64,000 bases of DNA from Xylocopa sonorina. Taxonomy: Eukaryota > Arthropoda > Insecta > Hymenoptera > Apidae. Under the pieces are notes generated by a model. It made no database searches. It saw nothing but the letters and a program-made list of their open reading frames with translations, and had not been told where the DNA came from. The DNA is taken from positions 10,620,501-10,684,500 of the forward strand of contig NC_135197.1 of the NCBI RefSeq assembly GCF_050948175.1, written 5' to 3'. The position numbers were made by a program, and so were the translations under genes. Shown here piece after piece: positions 25,085-38,519 of this stretch; positions within the stretch are counted from its first letter, which is position 1; the number at the start of each line of letters is the position of its first letter.

Positions 25085-28000
25085 CGCTCTGGTAGCGGTT
25101 GTCGGTGCCCGAGCACGTACGAGAGAGCCGATTAGCCCGGAGATCGTGTTATATTCCCCGTGGGCGAGGGCGGTCGCGGGCGAAACCGACGATCCTGCTC
25201 GAGGACATAATTTACGCTGGGAAAGGGCGAGTAGCGACAGCATTAGTAGCTAAGTGGGGTCCTACGTTATCCTATATCCCCGTGGCGTGGATTGCGCCTG
25301 TACTTGTACGCACGGTGTGTGCCAGCGGGGACCACGGATACGCGGCTCCTCCGGGTGATTCCTATCTGCCGCTGGCACCCGCCACGCCGGCAACAACACC
25401 GAGACCCATTCAGATTACGATCTTCCTCTCTTAAGCGATCGAAGGAGAGAGAAAGAGAGAAAGGCTGGGACAGGAGAGGCGACCGTTTAAGGCACGGAGA
25501 AAAACGAACCACGGCTACGAAGCGCACTTATTGTTGCGCGTTTCTCTGGTACCACTGCCTGTGTGTATCGTGTCGGGACGCGCTGCGACACTTTGGCGTT
25601 GGTACCGCTTCGTGGACCGGTTATTACCATTTCGCCCTGGCGAACTGCTTCGTCCCTGTGAGAACCGTGGTTCGTTGACTGCGAGAGAGTGAGAATCGAT
25701 CGATTCCGTAAGTTTTTCCATCAAGAGTGACTCCACTCCCAGTCGCGTCATACGTCGATGACACGGTAGAGATGACAATCGACGGATCGAGCGAAAGAGA
25801 GATCGATGACGCGTAACAGATGCGAAGAGGCGTTCGCAGTTTCAAGATCAAAGGCGATCTCGCGTCGCGCTACTGTTTCGTTGCACGTTCGCTCGCACAA
25901 TCGCGAGGCGAGAGGGAACGAACGGAGGAAAGGGGAGCGCGAACGACGCGGCCGACACGTATCGCGAAGCGCGAGAACAGGCGTCGACGCGGAGCGAGCA
26001 GAGGAGGCATCAAAGAGTATCGGGGGCCCCAGAGACAAGCGTCTCGCTCGGCTGAGACAAGGGTCGGTGACACACGATGCGAGGAACGTGTGGCGTCTTC
26101 CTCCCGGGGGCCGGATTTACATTTACCGGGGACCATCGCGGCGATCGCGCGGCATTGAATCGTCAGTCAATGTGAAATTTAAACGTAGAACCGCGTCGTT
26201 GGGGCCGCGACCACTCGGCCGGAGGCGAGATAGCTATCCGAATACATTAAAGCGGCCGAGCGGTGGGTTTTTTGGTGGCACCGCGCGGATTCGCAGAAAG
26301 AAAGAGGAGGCGAGAGAGGGAGCGAGCGCGCCGTCAATTAATTAGAGGCAAAATGGCCACCAACGGGACGATGGACCACCATTTTATCTGCGCCGGAGCG
26401 CAACCACCAGGCGGATTCGACGTTAAGCGTCGAACGTAGTCAGTCGTAAAGTAGAGATAAGTCGCCGCCTACCAGAAAGGATAGCCGAAACGGCAGCGGC
26501 AGCTGCGCGCCCGCGGATATTATGGCGCCGAAAGGGGGCCGGAGTGGATAAATCCCCGGTAGATTAGATCGTGGGCCCGACTCTCGACTTTCCAGCCTCG
26601 TGAAACTTTCGGCTTTAACGTTTAAACTACCACCGTCCTCGGTAGCGTCCCTCTCTCCGCTGTCTTCCGGCCCATCGCGAGCCCCTTGCCCGATGGCGCT
26701 GACCACCTGGAGGATCCTACGTATCCGTGCGGTCGCACCGCGTTTCCGTCGCGTCTTGCACCTTGCGTCCTTTAAATGTCCGGCTCCCTCTTTCCTACGG
26801 TAATTGTTAAATAGATAAGCTTCGCTATATAACCGTGTCATTGTATCGCGCCCCTCGGACGTGGAAAGCGTGCTGCTTGCCCCAGGATGGAGCGACGATT
26901 TAACATATTTTTCAGGCTTACTTAAGGGTGTAACAACATAACTTGGGCTCGCGAGGGTTCCCTCGTCGAAGGTTCGTTCAGCCTCTCTGAACACACGCGC
27001 CATTTTAATGCCGGCCAGCGTGAACGCGTTAAAGGAAGCATTCACTATCCGTTACATCCGTTAAAGGAAATAGCTCGCGTTTCGAGCGTTCACGTAACAA
27101 CGAGCCGTTGCAAAAGATGGAGCGGCGGATTTTGCACGGCCAAGCAACACGGGACACCGCCGATCGGCCGGCTCGCCATATTCGCGAGCCACGCTGCTGC
27201 TCACCCAATTGGAAACCATATTCCTTCTTCGTCGTGCATTCGGAGCTAATTGAAAGTAGACAGGGGCGCAACCATTAATCTAAAACCAGAACGTATTCTC
27301 GAACCGTTCGATCGAAAGTTATTCCCTGTGGTCGTGCCAACGTCGCCTACGAGCACCGGAAGCCAACGATTTACCGCTAACGACATTTCCCACGAAATAA
27401 TAAATTTCAACGAAACTGACAGGGTGATTAGCTGAATTTTTCCATCCACCGGCGGCACTGATCATTTTTGAAACTGCCACGCATTATTATGGTAATTCTC
27501 TACCACTGGCTACCATAGCCGCGTCCCTTCGCCATTGGCTAACTTTAGAAATCCGTGAATATTTCAGCGAGAAGAACCATTAATGGTCGACAATCTTCAC
27601 TGTAGCAATTTTCGCGAAGAGCTACGGTGCAAAACGACGCGCGGATGAAAGAGAAACAAGAGCGAACGGGAGGGAAAGAAAAATAGCGAAGACAGGGCGT
27701 AGAGGAGCGAGAGAACTCGAAAAGCAGGAAATAACAAAAAATGAAGGAACGAGGAGAATGAAAGGAGGAGTAAAAAAAAGGAAGAGCGGTGGGGGCAAGA
27801 AAGAGGGAAGGAAGGATGAAAAAAGAGCGCAACGCGCGAGCAAGTAAAACAGCACGCACGGTGGCTCGAATAAAAAGCGACAAAATAATTACCAGCTTAA
27901 AGTGGCGCGAGGACTTGCATAATTTCTCACGAAAGCGCCGATACTCGTTGCCACGGCTCGCTTTACCAACGAGAACAGTAGCCTGGCAGTCTACCCTCGG

Positions 28001-31000
28001 GGGAGGAGAGACCGACCCGCAGCGACCATAAACGAACGAGGACGAAGAGCCTGGCTTGGTTAATTGTAATTTTAATTACCGCGATACATCGCGCGCGCAG
28101 TCGAATTACAATACTAATAAGCCGCTCGAAAAATTTATCGTCCGCTCGATCTAAACGAGAATATAATTGCGCCCGATGCTCCTTAAAATTCCTATCTCGC
28201 GCGATCCGCGCCCGACCCGTCTATCCCGCATCTCCTACGCGGCCTCGTAAAACACGCGCGCTCTTTCCGCTATTCTTCAACCTTTCAACGAGCTTTCAAC
28301 GTCCGAGGGACCGTCTCCCTTCGGAGCGTGCCCTGAGACGGCGAATCCCGTCGTTTCTCGTCTCGTTCCTGCGTAATTTCTCACGAAATCGACGGCGAAC
28401 GGAGGTGGAGAACGCGGCAAGGTAGAAACGAGACGAGGCAGTCGCTCGGCTGCGCTCGGTTTCGCAGCGAGGAGAGACGCGGGGGCAATTTGTCGGCTAA
28501 AAGGATCGTAATAATGCAATTATACGCGAGATTCATGCGCCGCCGCCGCCGCGATTCTTATTAGCAGGCAATATATTAATCCCAAATTGGATCTAATGAT
28601 CCTGTAATTCGGGGATGCGTTATTGTTGCTCGAGGGTGCCGGCTCGATCGAACGATCGCCGCGCGCAGGAAAAAACAGGGACGTGCGGTTCTCCGCAGGG
28701 TGCGTTCGGATCCCTCGAGTTCGGCGTAAATTACTGCCGGGTCCGACGTCGTCTCGCGCAATTACATGCTTACTCGTAATCGTCTTGCCGCGGAAATGCG
28801 TGATTATTTTAATACCGATCGAGGAACGGGTCGCGCGGTTTCGAGGAGCCACGAAAACGGGCCTACCTTTTAATTGGTCGGTTTCATATTCAGGTACGTG
28901 TATACGCGGCGTAATAAAATGCACGCGGGTTCCTCTCTCGCGCGGTTTCAAGTGTCTAATCGGACAGGAGGATCTCTCGATCTCTCGATCGAGCAGGCAG
29001 CGTCCCTTTGCGCCTATAACCGAGAACAAATCTCTTAAAAGTCGTGCACACATCACGAGGCAACCGCCATAAGAGGGATCGCTTATTACCCGTAATATCC
29101 GTAGCGCAGCTGCACCGAGCAACCCTCTCCACCCTTTTCTCGAGCGTTCATTGCCGGTCCGAGATCTCGAGGGCGTGACGAGAGGATACGAGGCAGAGGC
29201 GAGGTCGCCGGTGGAAAAAAACTGATTGCAGGTACCCACGAGCAGCACTCAATTCAGATAATGGAATGACTTGATCGCGGCGGTAGCTTCGTATTCTCGC
29301 GCGGCCAAGCTACTCTCTCTTTCTCTCTCTCTTTCTTTCGAGGCACCTTTACCGCGCCGGAATAAATTGGCCGCGCGGGGCTGCGTCACTTCCAACGCCT
29401 ACCAAACGCGCACCGCGAATAAATTTGTACCCTGGCTGGCTACTCTCCGATACTTTCAGCCTGGCCGTGCAACGCCCGATCGATATTTTTAAACGGCCAT
29501 GATACTTTCGTACCGATCCCCGACGCGTTTTAATTGTCCAGCTGAGCAATTAAACCGATCCGCGGATCGATGATCGATGATGGCTAACACGAGCACGGAC
29601 TCGTACGGATATTCTCTCAATTTCCTAACTGTCACGCGCTGTAATTAAAATTTCGTTCCGATCATTGGAGATCGGACGAATAGGTAGCCGCGAATACGAC
29701 TCGCCGCTACGAGGACTCGAGCGGTGGTGTCGACTAATCTACTTTAGGAGATACAGCTGCGGTGTGAAAAGAGTTCGCGAGCGTTTGATTAAGTAGATTC
29801 AACGATTTCGAATGAAGTCGCGAGGAATGTATTAGGAGTCGTTTTCTGGGTGTGCTCGTTGGTCTGACGTTGGCGAGGGATTGAGTTGGCTCGCAATTAG
29901 GGGGCTCCTGCGGAAAGCAACAGCCACGGTGAAGCCGCGTTGAGCTAGTTTTCTAAAAGGAGTCGTTTAGGAGAGAAAGATTGCAATTAGCCGGGAATAT
30001 GTATGGCATTGGTCTTAAGGCCTGGTTAAATTAAGGGAAACGCTCGTGGAATGTTCGTGCCAGGTGAATAAATTTACGAAGATTGGCTAATGAGCGCGAG
30101 CCTTACAAGACATAGAGGAAACGAGAATATCCTCTGAATTAGCTCGAAAATCTCGCACGATAACGGATAATGGGGCGAGGGAAATCTCGCTAATAATACC
30201 ACTAAATCCGGTTCGATAATCGCACGTCCAGCTAATAGATGCGACCGGGCTCGTAGAACTGGAACAGTTAATAAACGCGATCAACTTCCGGTTTTATTGC
30301 CGGCGATTCAACCAGCACCGCTGTTCAAGCTGATTTCTCAAGATCGAAAACAACGTGCCCGATCGTTATTCACGATTACCAATAATAAATTCGCCCATCA
30401 GGAGCGCGCGAGTTTCCACGGAGGAACAGCGCCGCTCGCCATATATCGATTTTCGCGAGCTGCTAAACCGTCGATGGTGATTAATCGTGCCGCCGTTTAA
30501 TCTTGCCCCGAGTTTTCAGAGATATTACGCTCAGACCGACTGGCCTTGAATCATTGCCTTGAAAATGATCGTTCCCTCTAATCTCCTGCTGCCTCGCGAA
30601 GAACACGGTCTCCGTACGATACCGCGTGACTTATAATATTTTCCTCTCACAAAAGGAAATATCAAAGAGGACCGCGATTTTGTACGTTCCGCGGTATTTT
30701 ACGAATTTTTTTTTTTTATGAAATCGATTAATTTCCGACAACCGAGTAGGTACCTCGCGGACGAAACGTTTGACGCTCGTCGAAGTAGCGAGAAATGGGT
30801 AATTGATTAAGCAACTGCGCCGTAAGTGTGGAAATCATCCTTCAGAGACAGATAAACGTACGGCGTTTCGATTAATAGTCAGCTTCGTATTCCTCGGCGA
30901 AGGCGTTAGAGTAAACACGAGACCGCGGCTGGCATTCGATTACCATCAGACTTGATGGCTCGTTACCACCTGGGTGTGGGAGGTGAAATTGAAAACGTTG

Positions 31001-31500
31001 CCTCTGACACTCCATAAGCTCAATTTTGTTGATGCACTGATGCAATCGATACGTGATTACCGGTTTAATGGAAACCTTGTTAACATTTCGCCGACAGTAA
31101 TATACGTGGTGTACGGCCCAAGTAGAATAGCGCGCAATTACACGGACGGCTAGAGAGAGAGTACTCGTTAGCGGTCAGGCTTTAGGGTGGCCGAATGGAA
31201 AAATTTCGAGAGCACCGGGATAAATCACCTGGCGTTTAGCGGCGAATTAAATATCGCGTGGCAAGGGGAACAACAATTTTTCAGCGCGATTTTAACGGCT
31301 CTTTAAAAGTGAAATCGCGCGGGCCGTCCGTCCGCGCTGCATGAAGGATCGTCCCAATTCATTACGGCGAAACGGAAGAGAACGGAGGAAGACGGGGAAG
31401 ATAAGTAATCGTAGAGTTTAAAAAAGCACGCCGCACGGCGATGGCGGACGGAACGATCTAACCCCGGCTTAACTACGTAAGTATATATACGCATCTTCCT
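25085..31500. other. Noncoding GC-rich stretch
   Basis: Several open frames of 180-240 codons occur here (for example 25806-26345 plus, 26440-27045 minus and 28520-29248 minus). All are Arg/Ser/Pro-rich, lack recognisable motifs and overlap frames on the other strand. Simple repeats include a (CCG)n at 28541-28552, a CT/TTC tract at 29311-29340 and a T12 run near 30.71 kb. Confidence 0.5.
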
Positions 31501-32700
31501 TTCCTCCGCGTTCCTCGCGAGCAGAGCCTGCGGCCTCTCGCCTCTTTCGTCCTTCGAGTTCCCGCCGCGCCCTCCTCTTTCTCCTTTGACCTATCCGATT
31601 ATGCCTTCTTCTATCTCGCTGCGCGGCCATCCCTCTCTCCCGGGATCTTTCTTTATGTATCTCTTTCGTTTATGTATCATCCTTCCGATGAGTCGAGCTA
31701 TCGCAAATCTCCTCCGACCGGAGAACTAAAATCCACCCCGTTAACTTTCCACAGAAGAGTCCCAGCCGTTCCTCAACCTTTACCAACCGTTCTCCCACGT
31801 TTCCCAATGAAATATATATTTTCATCGACGGCATTCTTCGCTCCTTTATCCGGGAGCTCGTCGCGTTTTCCTCTCGGAGCGTGTGCCTCGAGACCTCTCT
31901 TCATCTCCCAACCCTCCGCCCCCGCGATCCTCCTCCTCCTCCTTCTCTTCCACTCTATTACTCTCCGCGGCGTTTCTTCAATTTCTAAATCTCTCCCGGG
32001 ACTCGGTTCGTTTTCTTCTCCTCGTTCAATCAGCCTCCATCCCTGTCTAACCAACAAAGAATCTTCTCCGCAGCCTCTTCGCTGCCTCCTCCACCCCCTT
32101 GTTGTTGTTGTTGTTGTTGTTGGTCCTCTTCTTCTTCTTCTTCTTCTCCTCCTCCTCCTTCTTCTTCCAGCTCGTCCACCACTCGTTCCTCCTCGTCCCT
32201 CTCATTCGAGCCCCGACCCCCTCGTCTCTCGTTCTCTCGTCGGTCCGGCGATCTCCTCGCCTTATCCCGCTCCACCTTTCTCCACGGATCCTCTCTCTCC
32301 TCGTCTGACCGCGAGCCGTTCGCACCGCCTTTCTGCGTTACGGTACGATCCGGCAGAGCCGCGCCGCTGGCGGCACGGAAAAAAGGCGGCCCTAAAAGAA
32401 CTTCATATTTTTTATGCTCTGACAGCGACTTGGGTGGTCCAAAATGGCCGCCAATGATGTAATATAGTGCTCTCGCGCCGGCTATCCCACCACCGGGGAC
32501 GTCACGGCAGCCTATATAGAGGTATAAAGAATCTTTCTCTCTTCCTCCCCTTCTCCTGTCCCTCTCGACCCTTGTCGTGTTTCTTTCTCTCCACCTTCTC
32601 CACCTCCTCCACCCTTCCTCCTCCCCCTTCCTACTCCTCCTACCCTCTTCACCCTCCCCGCAAAGCCGGCACACCTAAACCCTTAACCACCTACTTCTAA
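31501..32700 (+). repeat. Long pyrimidine-rich low-complexity domain
   Basis: The plus strand is dominated by C and T over more than 1 kb. It includes (GTT)n at 32101-32122, (CTT)n at about 32126-32147 and (CCT)n just after. Open frames on both strands (a 261-codon plus frame and a 214-codon minus frame with Gln and Glu runs) are translation artefacts of this composition. A GACGTCAC half-CRE and CTATATAG/TATAAAG-like boxes lie near 32.50-32.53 kb. Confidence 0.7.
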
Positions 32701-35351
32701 CCGCGCGGGTTCCTCGGATCCCATTGCCGGCCTCTCCTGGGGCATGTAATTACTCGACGGACGATGTCTTTCGGCCCTTTTGCTCCTCGACCGTATTACC
32801 TTCTTCGGACGCGGCGGACGCGAGAGACGCGCCGCGCCGCGCCGACGACGCTGTCGCACGGCGAACACGCCGGATCGCGTCGACTTCTCTCTTTTTCCTC
32901 GACGAGACTCCGGCAACCACGATTTTGCTCGTGCCCTCTTAGGGGTGCTGTGCAAACGCGACGAGAGTCCAAAGGGCTCCTTTAGAGGAACCTCCCCGGA
33001 CGAGGTGCAGGAATTTCAATCGGAATACAAGGTTAAGGATGAAACGCTTTTCTCGAACAGCGCAAGATTTTCCGTGGAATCCTCGATTGATACATCGAAT
33101 CATCCTCGATACGAGTGCGCTTGCCTACCGCAATTACCGTCTGTCGCTTGAGGCCGATTCGCGTGCGCCGTAATGGCGGTGGAGCCGCCGTGAAACTTCG
33201 ACACTTCCATCCTGGTATTTGCGGACGTATTATTTACCATTAAGGTATCAATCGCTCCGTCGAGTCGACGTCTGTCAGCAACGACGGAATTAAGTGCTAA
33301 ATTATGTGTATCTTTTCCAACGGACACAACCGTTTCCCTTTCTCTGCTAATTTATTGGCCCGCGCGGCACACGTGCACCGAGGAATGGCGGCTATTAAAA
33401 CGAGCAACAAACGTGGAACCCGTCGTTTCGTCTAATCGGAAGGAAAATCTTGCGAGCCGCCCCCGAAACGACAGGTATCCCCGTACCCAGAGTTCCACGC
33501 GATATTTAACGCCGAGAAACGCCGAATTTGGAAACCGATGCTCGAACGATTCGTCACACGGCACGGTTTAAAGGAGCCGCGCGTTTCTCCCAGGTAGCGC
33601 GTCCCGAAAATTCGAGGCGAACCCGCGATCGGTTCGCTAGCCTTAAATATTGTGACTCCGCCGTTGGTCACGCTCCATAATTTGCTCGACGAACCACGGA
33701 GCAAGTTTCGCTTTCCACGGACCACCTAAATCTTCGAGAGAGGAACAACCAACCACGGATTGCTACGTGAACGTGGCGAATTGGAACGATCGACGGAGAT
33801 CCCTTCGAGTCCCTCGACGCTCTTGGAAAGCTTAACAACCCCCAACAGTGATAAGACCCATCAGGAGCCGCGGGCAGTTGTAATTTCATCCCCAACGAAC
33901 CGATTTCCCAAGGAATCAGGTCGAACGATAGTCGAGCGGAACCAAGAAACAGGAGAGGATAATCGTAGCAATTTTCTTGACTCCAGGATCATCGATCATC
34001 CAGTTCGAGGTAAACGCCGCGAAAGAAGGAACTCTCGAGCCGCTGAGCAACGTTAATACCGATAGAACGCGGGGCGCGGTTCTGCTGACCGAGCCAGTTC
34101 CGGTTCTTGCGCGGGGCCGCCATATTGGCCGCGAAAACGGCCGCTCGACGGATAATCCTGCGACACCCGGTCCTCCTCGTCGTGGCACTGGCGAGCATTC
34201 GCTAATTCCACGTCCGTTCCAAGTTTTACTGCCGCCCAGCTCGATGGCTCCGCGATATTTCTTCGAGCGCAGCCGTTCGGGAAATCTACGGCGAACGGAA
34301 ACCGCTTATCTCTGGCGAGCCGTTTGCGGTTTCAGCGGCTCGTTCCCCGCCAGGAAACGGCTGGCAGATTTTTGACGAGACCGATCCACGGAAGTTGGGA
34401 CCATTGGCGGATCTGGTTCGCGGCACAATGAACGAAGACTTCCTTTCTACCATCGCAGAAGGAGGTCGAGTTGGCGTGAATTTTAGTTACGCGACGCTGA
34501 GGACGATTAAGTTTGCCTCTTCTTAAATGGAGGATGAAGTTGGTGTACAGGATCGGCAGCCATTTGCAAGAAACCTTAACGATGCTTCTCAGGCCGTCGC
34601 GCGAGGCGCTTGTCCCCGTTTCACGCGGCACTTTATCCCATAATGGGATTAAGACCGTGGCGATGTAAGGTTCGCATGTAACAATCGAATTAAGCTCGGC
34701 GAAACCACTTCCACGCGGCTCGATCTTGACAACGCTCACGCTTCGAATTCTCACCCGCAGCAATAACGCGTATCAAGCGTTTCAATCGACGCTTCCCAAA
34801 CACGAGAATTGTTAATTAAACACGTTCAACCGGCGAGCAGATAAACGCTTGCATCCCCGCCTATCCCCGTAATTTCCGCGCGTGCACCACGAACCGCATC
34901 CGAGGGTACGATCGACGCGCGAGAGCGGACACCCTCTCGAAGAAGCGAACCGCGACGGTTTCAATCTCTCGGTATTAATATTTATCGAGCGTTCTCCGGC
35001 GCGCAGTAAATATCGGGCGAGGCTGTAAACGCGGCGCGTACGATAATTTCATTGCTTAATTCGAGCTGGCCCGCTCGAGACGGTCGACGAGGGCGCAGCG
35101 CGGCGGAAATCGGGGCCCGTCCGCGCGTGCTCGTTCGTTTTTCGTGGCCGCGCGAACCCACGGAGCCCTCTGGGCGCCCTCGTCCGGCCCGTAAACGATC
35201 GTTTCGCACTGGCAGAAAAATATTACGTCTTCATGGACACCGAGGTTACGCCGTCGGTATAATTTCGTCATTAAACTCCCCCTTGTCCACCCTGTGGTGC
35301 GAGCGTGTCCGTTTCATCCGAGTGGCCTCTATTTATCGCGCATCAGCCATG

Positions 35352-35389
<38 letters not shown>

Positions 35390-37560
35390 GGACGGAAGGA
35401 AGGAAGGGCGGGGAGGTATGAAAAAAGAGAAGAGACGCGAAGGCCGTCGATCGATCGATGATAATGATCCCGTTGATGATAGCTCGCTCGTTATTATACG
35501 TATCTCATCGGTGGGACCGAGAGGGGAAATATTGAGTGATGCTCGAGTAGAAGGGAACAAGAGAGAGAGAGAGATAGAGCGACGAGGAGAGGGATATAAG
35601 AGGTGCGTTCGTGTTTTAAGAGCTGGAAGCGATTGGCCGGCGCCATTACTCACACCGTTTGCGCCTGCCACATGGCTCGACGGATCTGTTCTTTTCTCTT
35701 CTCGCGCCTCCGTTCTTCCTTCTTCTTTCTTCTTTCGTTGGTAACTCGCGCTTTTAATACTCGTGGTTTCGATGCGGTCCGGTTGCTGGCTTGTGGTTCT
35801 TATCTCTTGCGCTCGTGAGAGGAGGGCATCGTGGTTGCTGTAATAAGAAATCGTTACATAGTGGAGAACGATCCGTTCTTACCAGATGAGAATGTGTATG
35901 CGTGTATATGTGTGTGTGTATTAAAAACAATTGAAAATCTCCCGCGGATAAAGTACTTCTCAGAAACGTTACAGTTTCTATTCCGTACCCCCCTTCGAAT
36001 CGAGGAACGATACCCAGCTGGTTCGTAGATCTCAGCCTTCCGCTGTTCACGCCGCGGCTCGTTGCCTCGCGTTCTCCAAGATGGAAGGAGCAACCTCGGC
36101 GCGATGCTAACTCGGCGTTTACGTGAACGCGCGAAACGGCCCGTCAAATAGCAGGCCTTATCGCGGCGCGTTTATGCATACCGGCCCATTAGCGGGAAAC
36201 CGACGCGCGTCAATCCGTTTTAAAAGTGGCGCGTCAAAACTCTCACGGCGAACCCGTGGTCGGCGAGGGGCGCGTGTGCACGCTCGTCGAAAGGGTAAAC
36301 GTGTTCATACGACTCGTCAACGGCTCGTTAAACGCGACGATACCAGAGCGAGCACGAACGAAAAGTTCGACGAGAGTACGGCGGCTAAAACTGCGCTGCG
36401 AACGAATTTCCATACTGCCATTGCAGGGAACTCGACACGATGGACGCTTGCCAAAGACACGGAGCTCTTGGTTCCCCAAGAATGATGAAACCTCACTGGC
36501 CTAACTATAGCCTATGAAATTTCTTTCTCGATCACCTCTGCTACTACACCCCTTCGCCCCAAAAAGAAAGGAAAATCGACGACTACAGAGTTGGCACACG
36601 GCTCGTTGATCGACCAAAGGACCCGGATCAGTGCTCGCGAGGCATGACGCGACATGACAGTCCCTTTGTGCGGGCCGCGTTATGAAGATGTCGCCGAACG
36701 AACGCCGGCAACGGGGACGTGCGAAGCGTTTACAAAACGCTTACGCGTACCACGGGCCCGCGTACACATCGACGCCGGCCGCATTATCTGATGGCACCGA
36801 CATACGTCTTCGCTGTCAGCCGATCGTTAAGGGAACAATCAGACACGCCGGAGACGGATCGGCTGCCAGCCACCTCTCCTCTCTCTGCCCGTCTCCTCCT
36901 TTTCGTTCTTTTACTATTTTTATTCCGTTCCCCGCGATGGCCAGTCGCGCCATTCGCGAGCCTCGCGAATCCTCGACTTCCTCCTCGTCCTCCGCTTCGG
37001 CGCGCGCACCGCGAAGGGTTGACTCGCGTGAAAGGGGGACGTTCGAAGATCGCAGAAGCAGTTCAGGCCTCGAGACTCGCTGGGAGATCGGCATTTTTCA
37101 TTTCGACAAGGGTGTAACACTTTTATGAAACAATCCGTGATCGTTTTACGGGGTACGAGGCCGGAAAACGGCAATGGCCGACCGAATGGAGATTCGATTA
37201 CTCGTGTCCCGCAGGTGTTTCCCTCCCGAGTGTCCCTTTATTACGTGACAATATTGCTTGAACGCTTTTTGCTGGCAATAAAGCGCCTTAAGATCCGCGC
37301 CAGATGTCACCCGTGGGTAGAAGCCTCGTATACGAGACCGAAATCTCAAATATTAGCGGATTCCCGGATGGATAGAGAGAATGGCCACGTCCACGCTCTA
37401 ATATCGCGGTTTTTTCACGCCCCTGCTGCCGGCGAGTACGTCGCGACACGTGCGCGAAACGGCTTATAAAACTTTCGCCGAGCGGAGCCATCGCTGGGAG
37501 TATCATCCCTTAGCTACCCTCATCGCGATTTGATGTAACCGCATATGTACTGACCATAGT
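32701..37560. other. Noncoding GC-rich stretch
   Basis: No gene I can support. A (GA)n microsatellite lies at 35354-35382, and CpG-rich sequence continues until composition falls sharply near 37.5 kb. Open frames are short or low-complexity. Confidence 0.5.
35354..35407 (+). repeat. (GA)n microsatellite grading into (GGAA)n
   Basis: About fourteen GA units are followed by degenerate GGAA units. In insects such tracts can act as GAGA-factor sites; here there is no gene context. Confidence 0.9.
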
Positions 37561-37839
37561 AAAGCTTTCAACGAATAGAATATACTCTCTACATTCTCTT
37601 ACTTTAGTATAACAATTATTTAAACGCTTATTGCACCACGTTCGATACCTTTGGTATTTAGATTGGTTTGAAAGCTGATTTAGAGAAATTCGAAGGGGGT
37701 AACTTTTTAAAGAATGCCTTTAAGTTCATTTTCAAGTTTTTATCATGTTGTCGAGTAGTTTTAATGCCTTTTCGTGTTAATTTCTGCAACAAATTATGTC
37801 GTAGGGATAATTTATTTAAAAAAAATTGCATTTTATTAC

Positions 37840-38133
37840 CTGTGGCGCCATCCCTCGGGAAAACGCTCAAACTGTTCGCACAGCGTTATCGACAGCGAAG
37901 TGTACTACTGTGTGACTGGTGGCGCCGTCTCTGTAGAAAGTGCTGAACCATCTTCGCAAATAGTTCAAGTGCTTCTCCATAGATGACGCCACTAGTTATT
38001 CGATGTTCACTTCGCTGCCGATAACGCTGCGCGAACAGTTTGAGCGTTTCCCCGAAGGATGGCGATACCAGTTCACTTTGCTGTCAATAACGACGTCCAG
38101 TTTGAGCGATTCTCACAGAGATGGCGCCACGGA
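37840..38133. repeat. Cluster of inverted/direct GATGGCGCCAC-type repeats
   Basis: A block of about 65 bp at 37840-37903 recurs as a near-exact reverse complement at 38005-38071, with roughly eight mismatches. It recurs again as a diverged direct copy of that second arm at 38071-38132. Between them, 37918-37993 holds a more diverged inverted pair. Each unit ends in a GTGGCGCC/GATGGCGCCAC-like core (near 37842, 37919, 37982, 38057 and 38119). The best copy, GAGATGGCGC, resembles the insect CTCF consensus. The cluster may be a small foldback mobile element or an insulator. It lies at the switch from GC-rich desert to AT-rich gene block. Confidence 0.8.
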
Positions 38134-38519
38134 CAATTAAAATAATTCCTTCGCGAAACATTATTTACAGCTATACTTGCAAATTAATTTTCGAATCGAA
38201 TTGGACTTTTCCGATACAAAGTCCAGAAGTTCATCTATAAAAGGCATATTTTCCCTTAATAAGCAATAAGCAAACGAGATAGTGGCCTTAGTGTATTTGT
38301 TTTTTGTTCATATGAATTATGTATATACATGTGGATTTTTTGAGACAAGCATCACGGTCTCCGTGCAAACTCAGGTCTCCCCAATATTCGAGCATAATCT
38401 TTTCAATGTAATGAGACAAAAAGAAGGATGATGTTTTTTCCTGATGACGCAGATGATAAAATAAGACGACCTCACAATGCGAGCTACGACGTAGCGCATC
38501 CTACTGCTAAACAGCTTCA

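Noticed and set aside
24485..25243. 252-codon minus-strand frame with an Arg-Glu repeat
   Set aside because: The repeat is the (CT)n microsatellite and the rest has no recognisable domain or splice context.
26440..27045. 201-codon minus-strand frame
   Set aside because: Reads like chance translation of GC-rich DNA, with no family signature; kept only as noncoding.
28520..29248. 242-codon minus-strand frame
   Set aside because: Biased GC-rich composition, overlapped by an open plus-strand frame, and no motif recognised.
32030..32674. 214-codon minus-strand frame with Gln and Glu runs
   Set aside because: It is the translation of GTT/CTT/CCT repeats; no ordered domain flanks the runs.
35052..35744. 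230-codon plus-strand frame with an RERERE stretch
   Set aside because: The stretch is the (GA)n microsatellite, and flanking residues show no domain.
38430..38480. Possible C/D box snoRNA near the NACA 3' end (GATGATG and CTGATGA boxes)
   Set aside because: The boxes are only a few bases apart, no terminal stem is visible, and it lies past the NACA stop, not in an intron.
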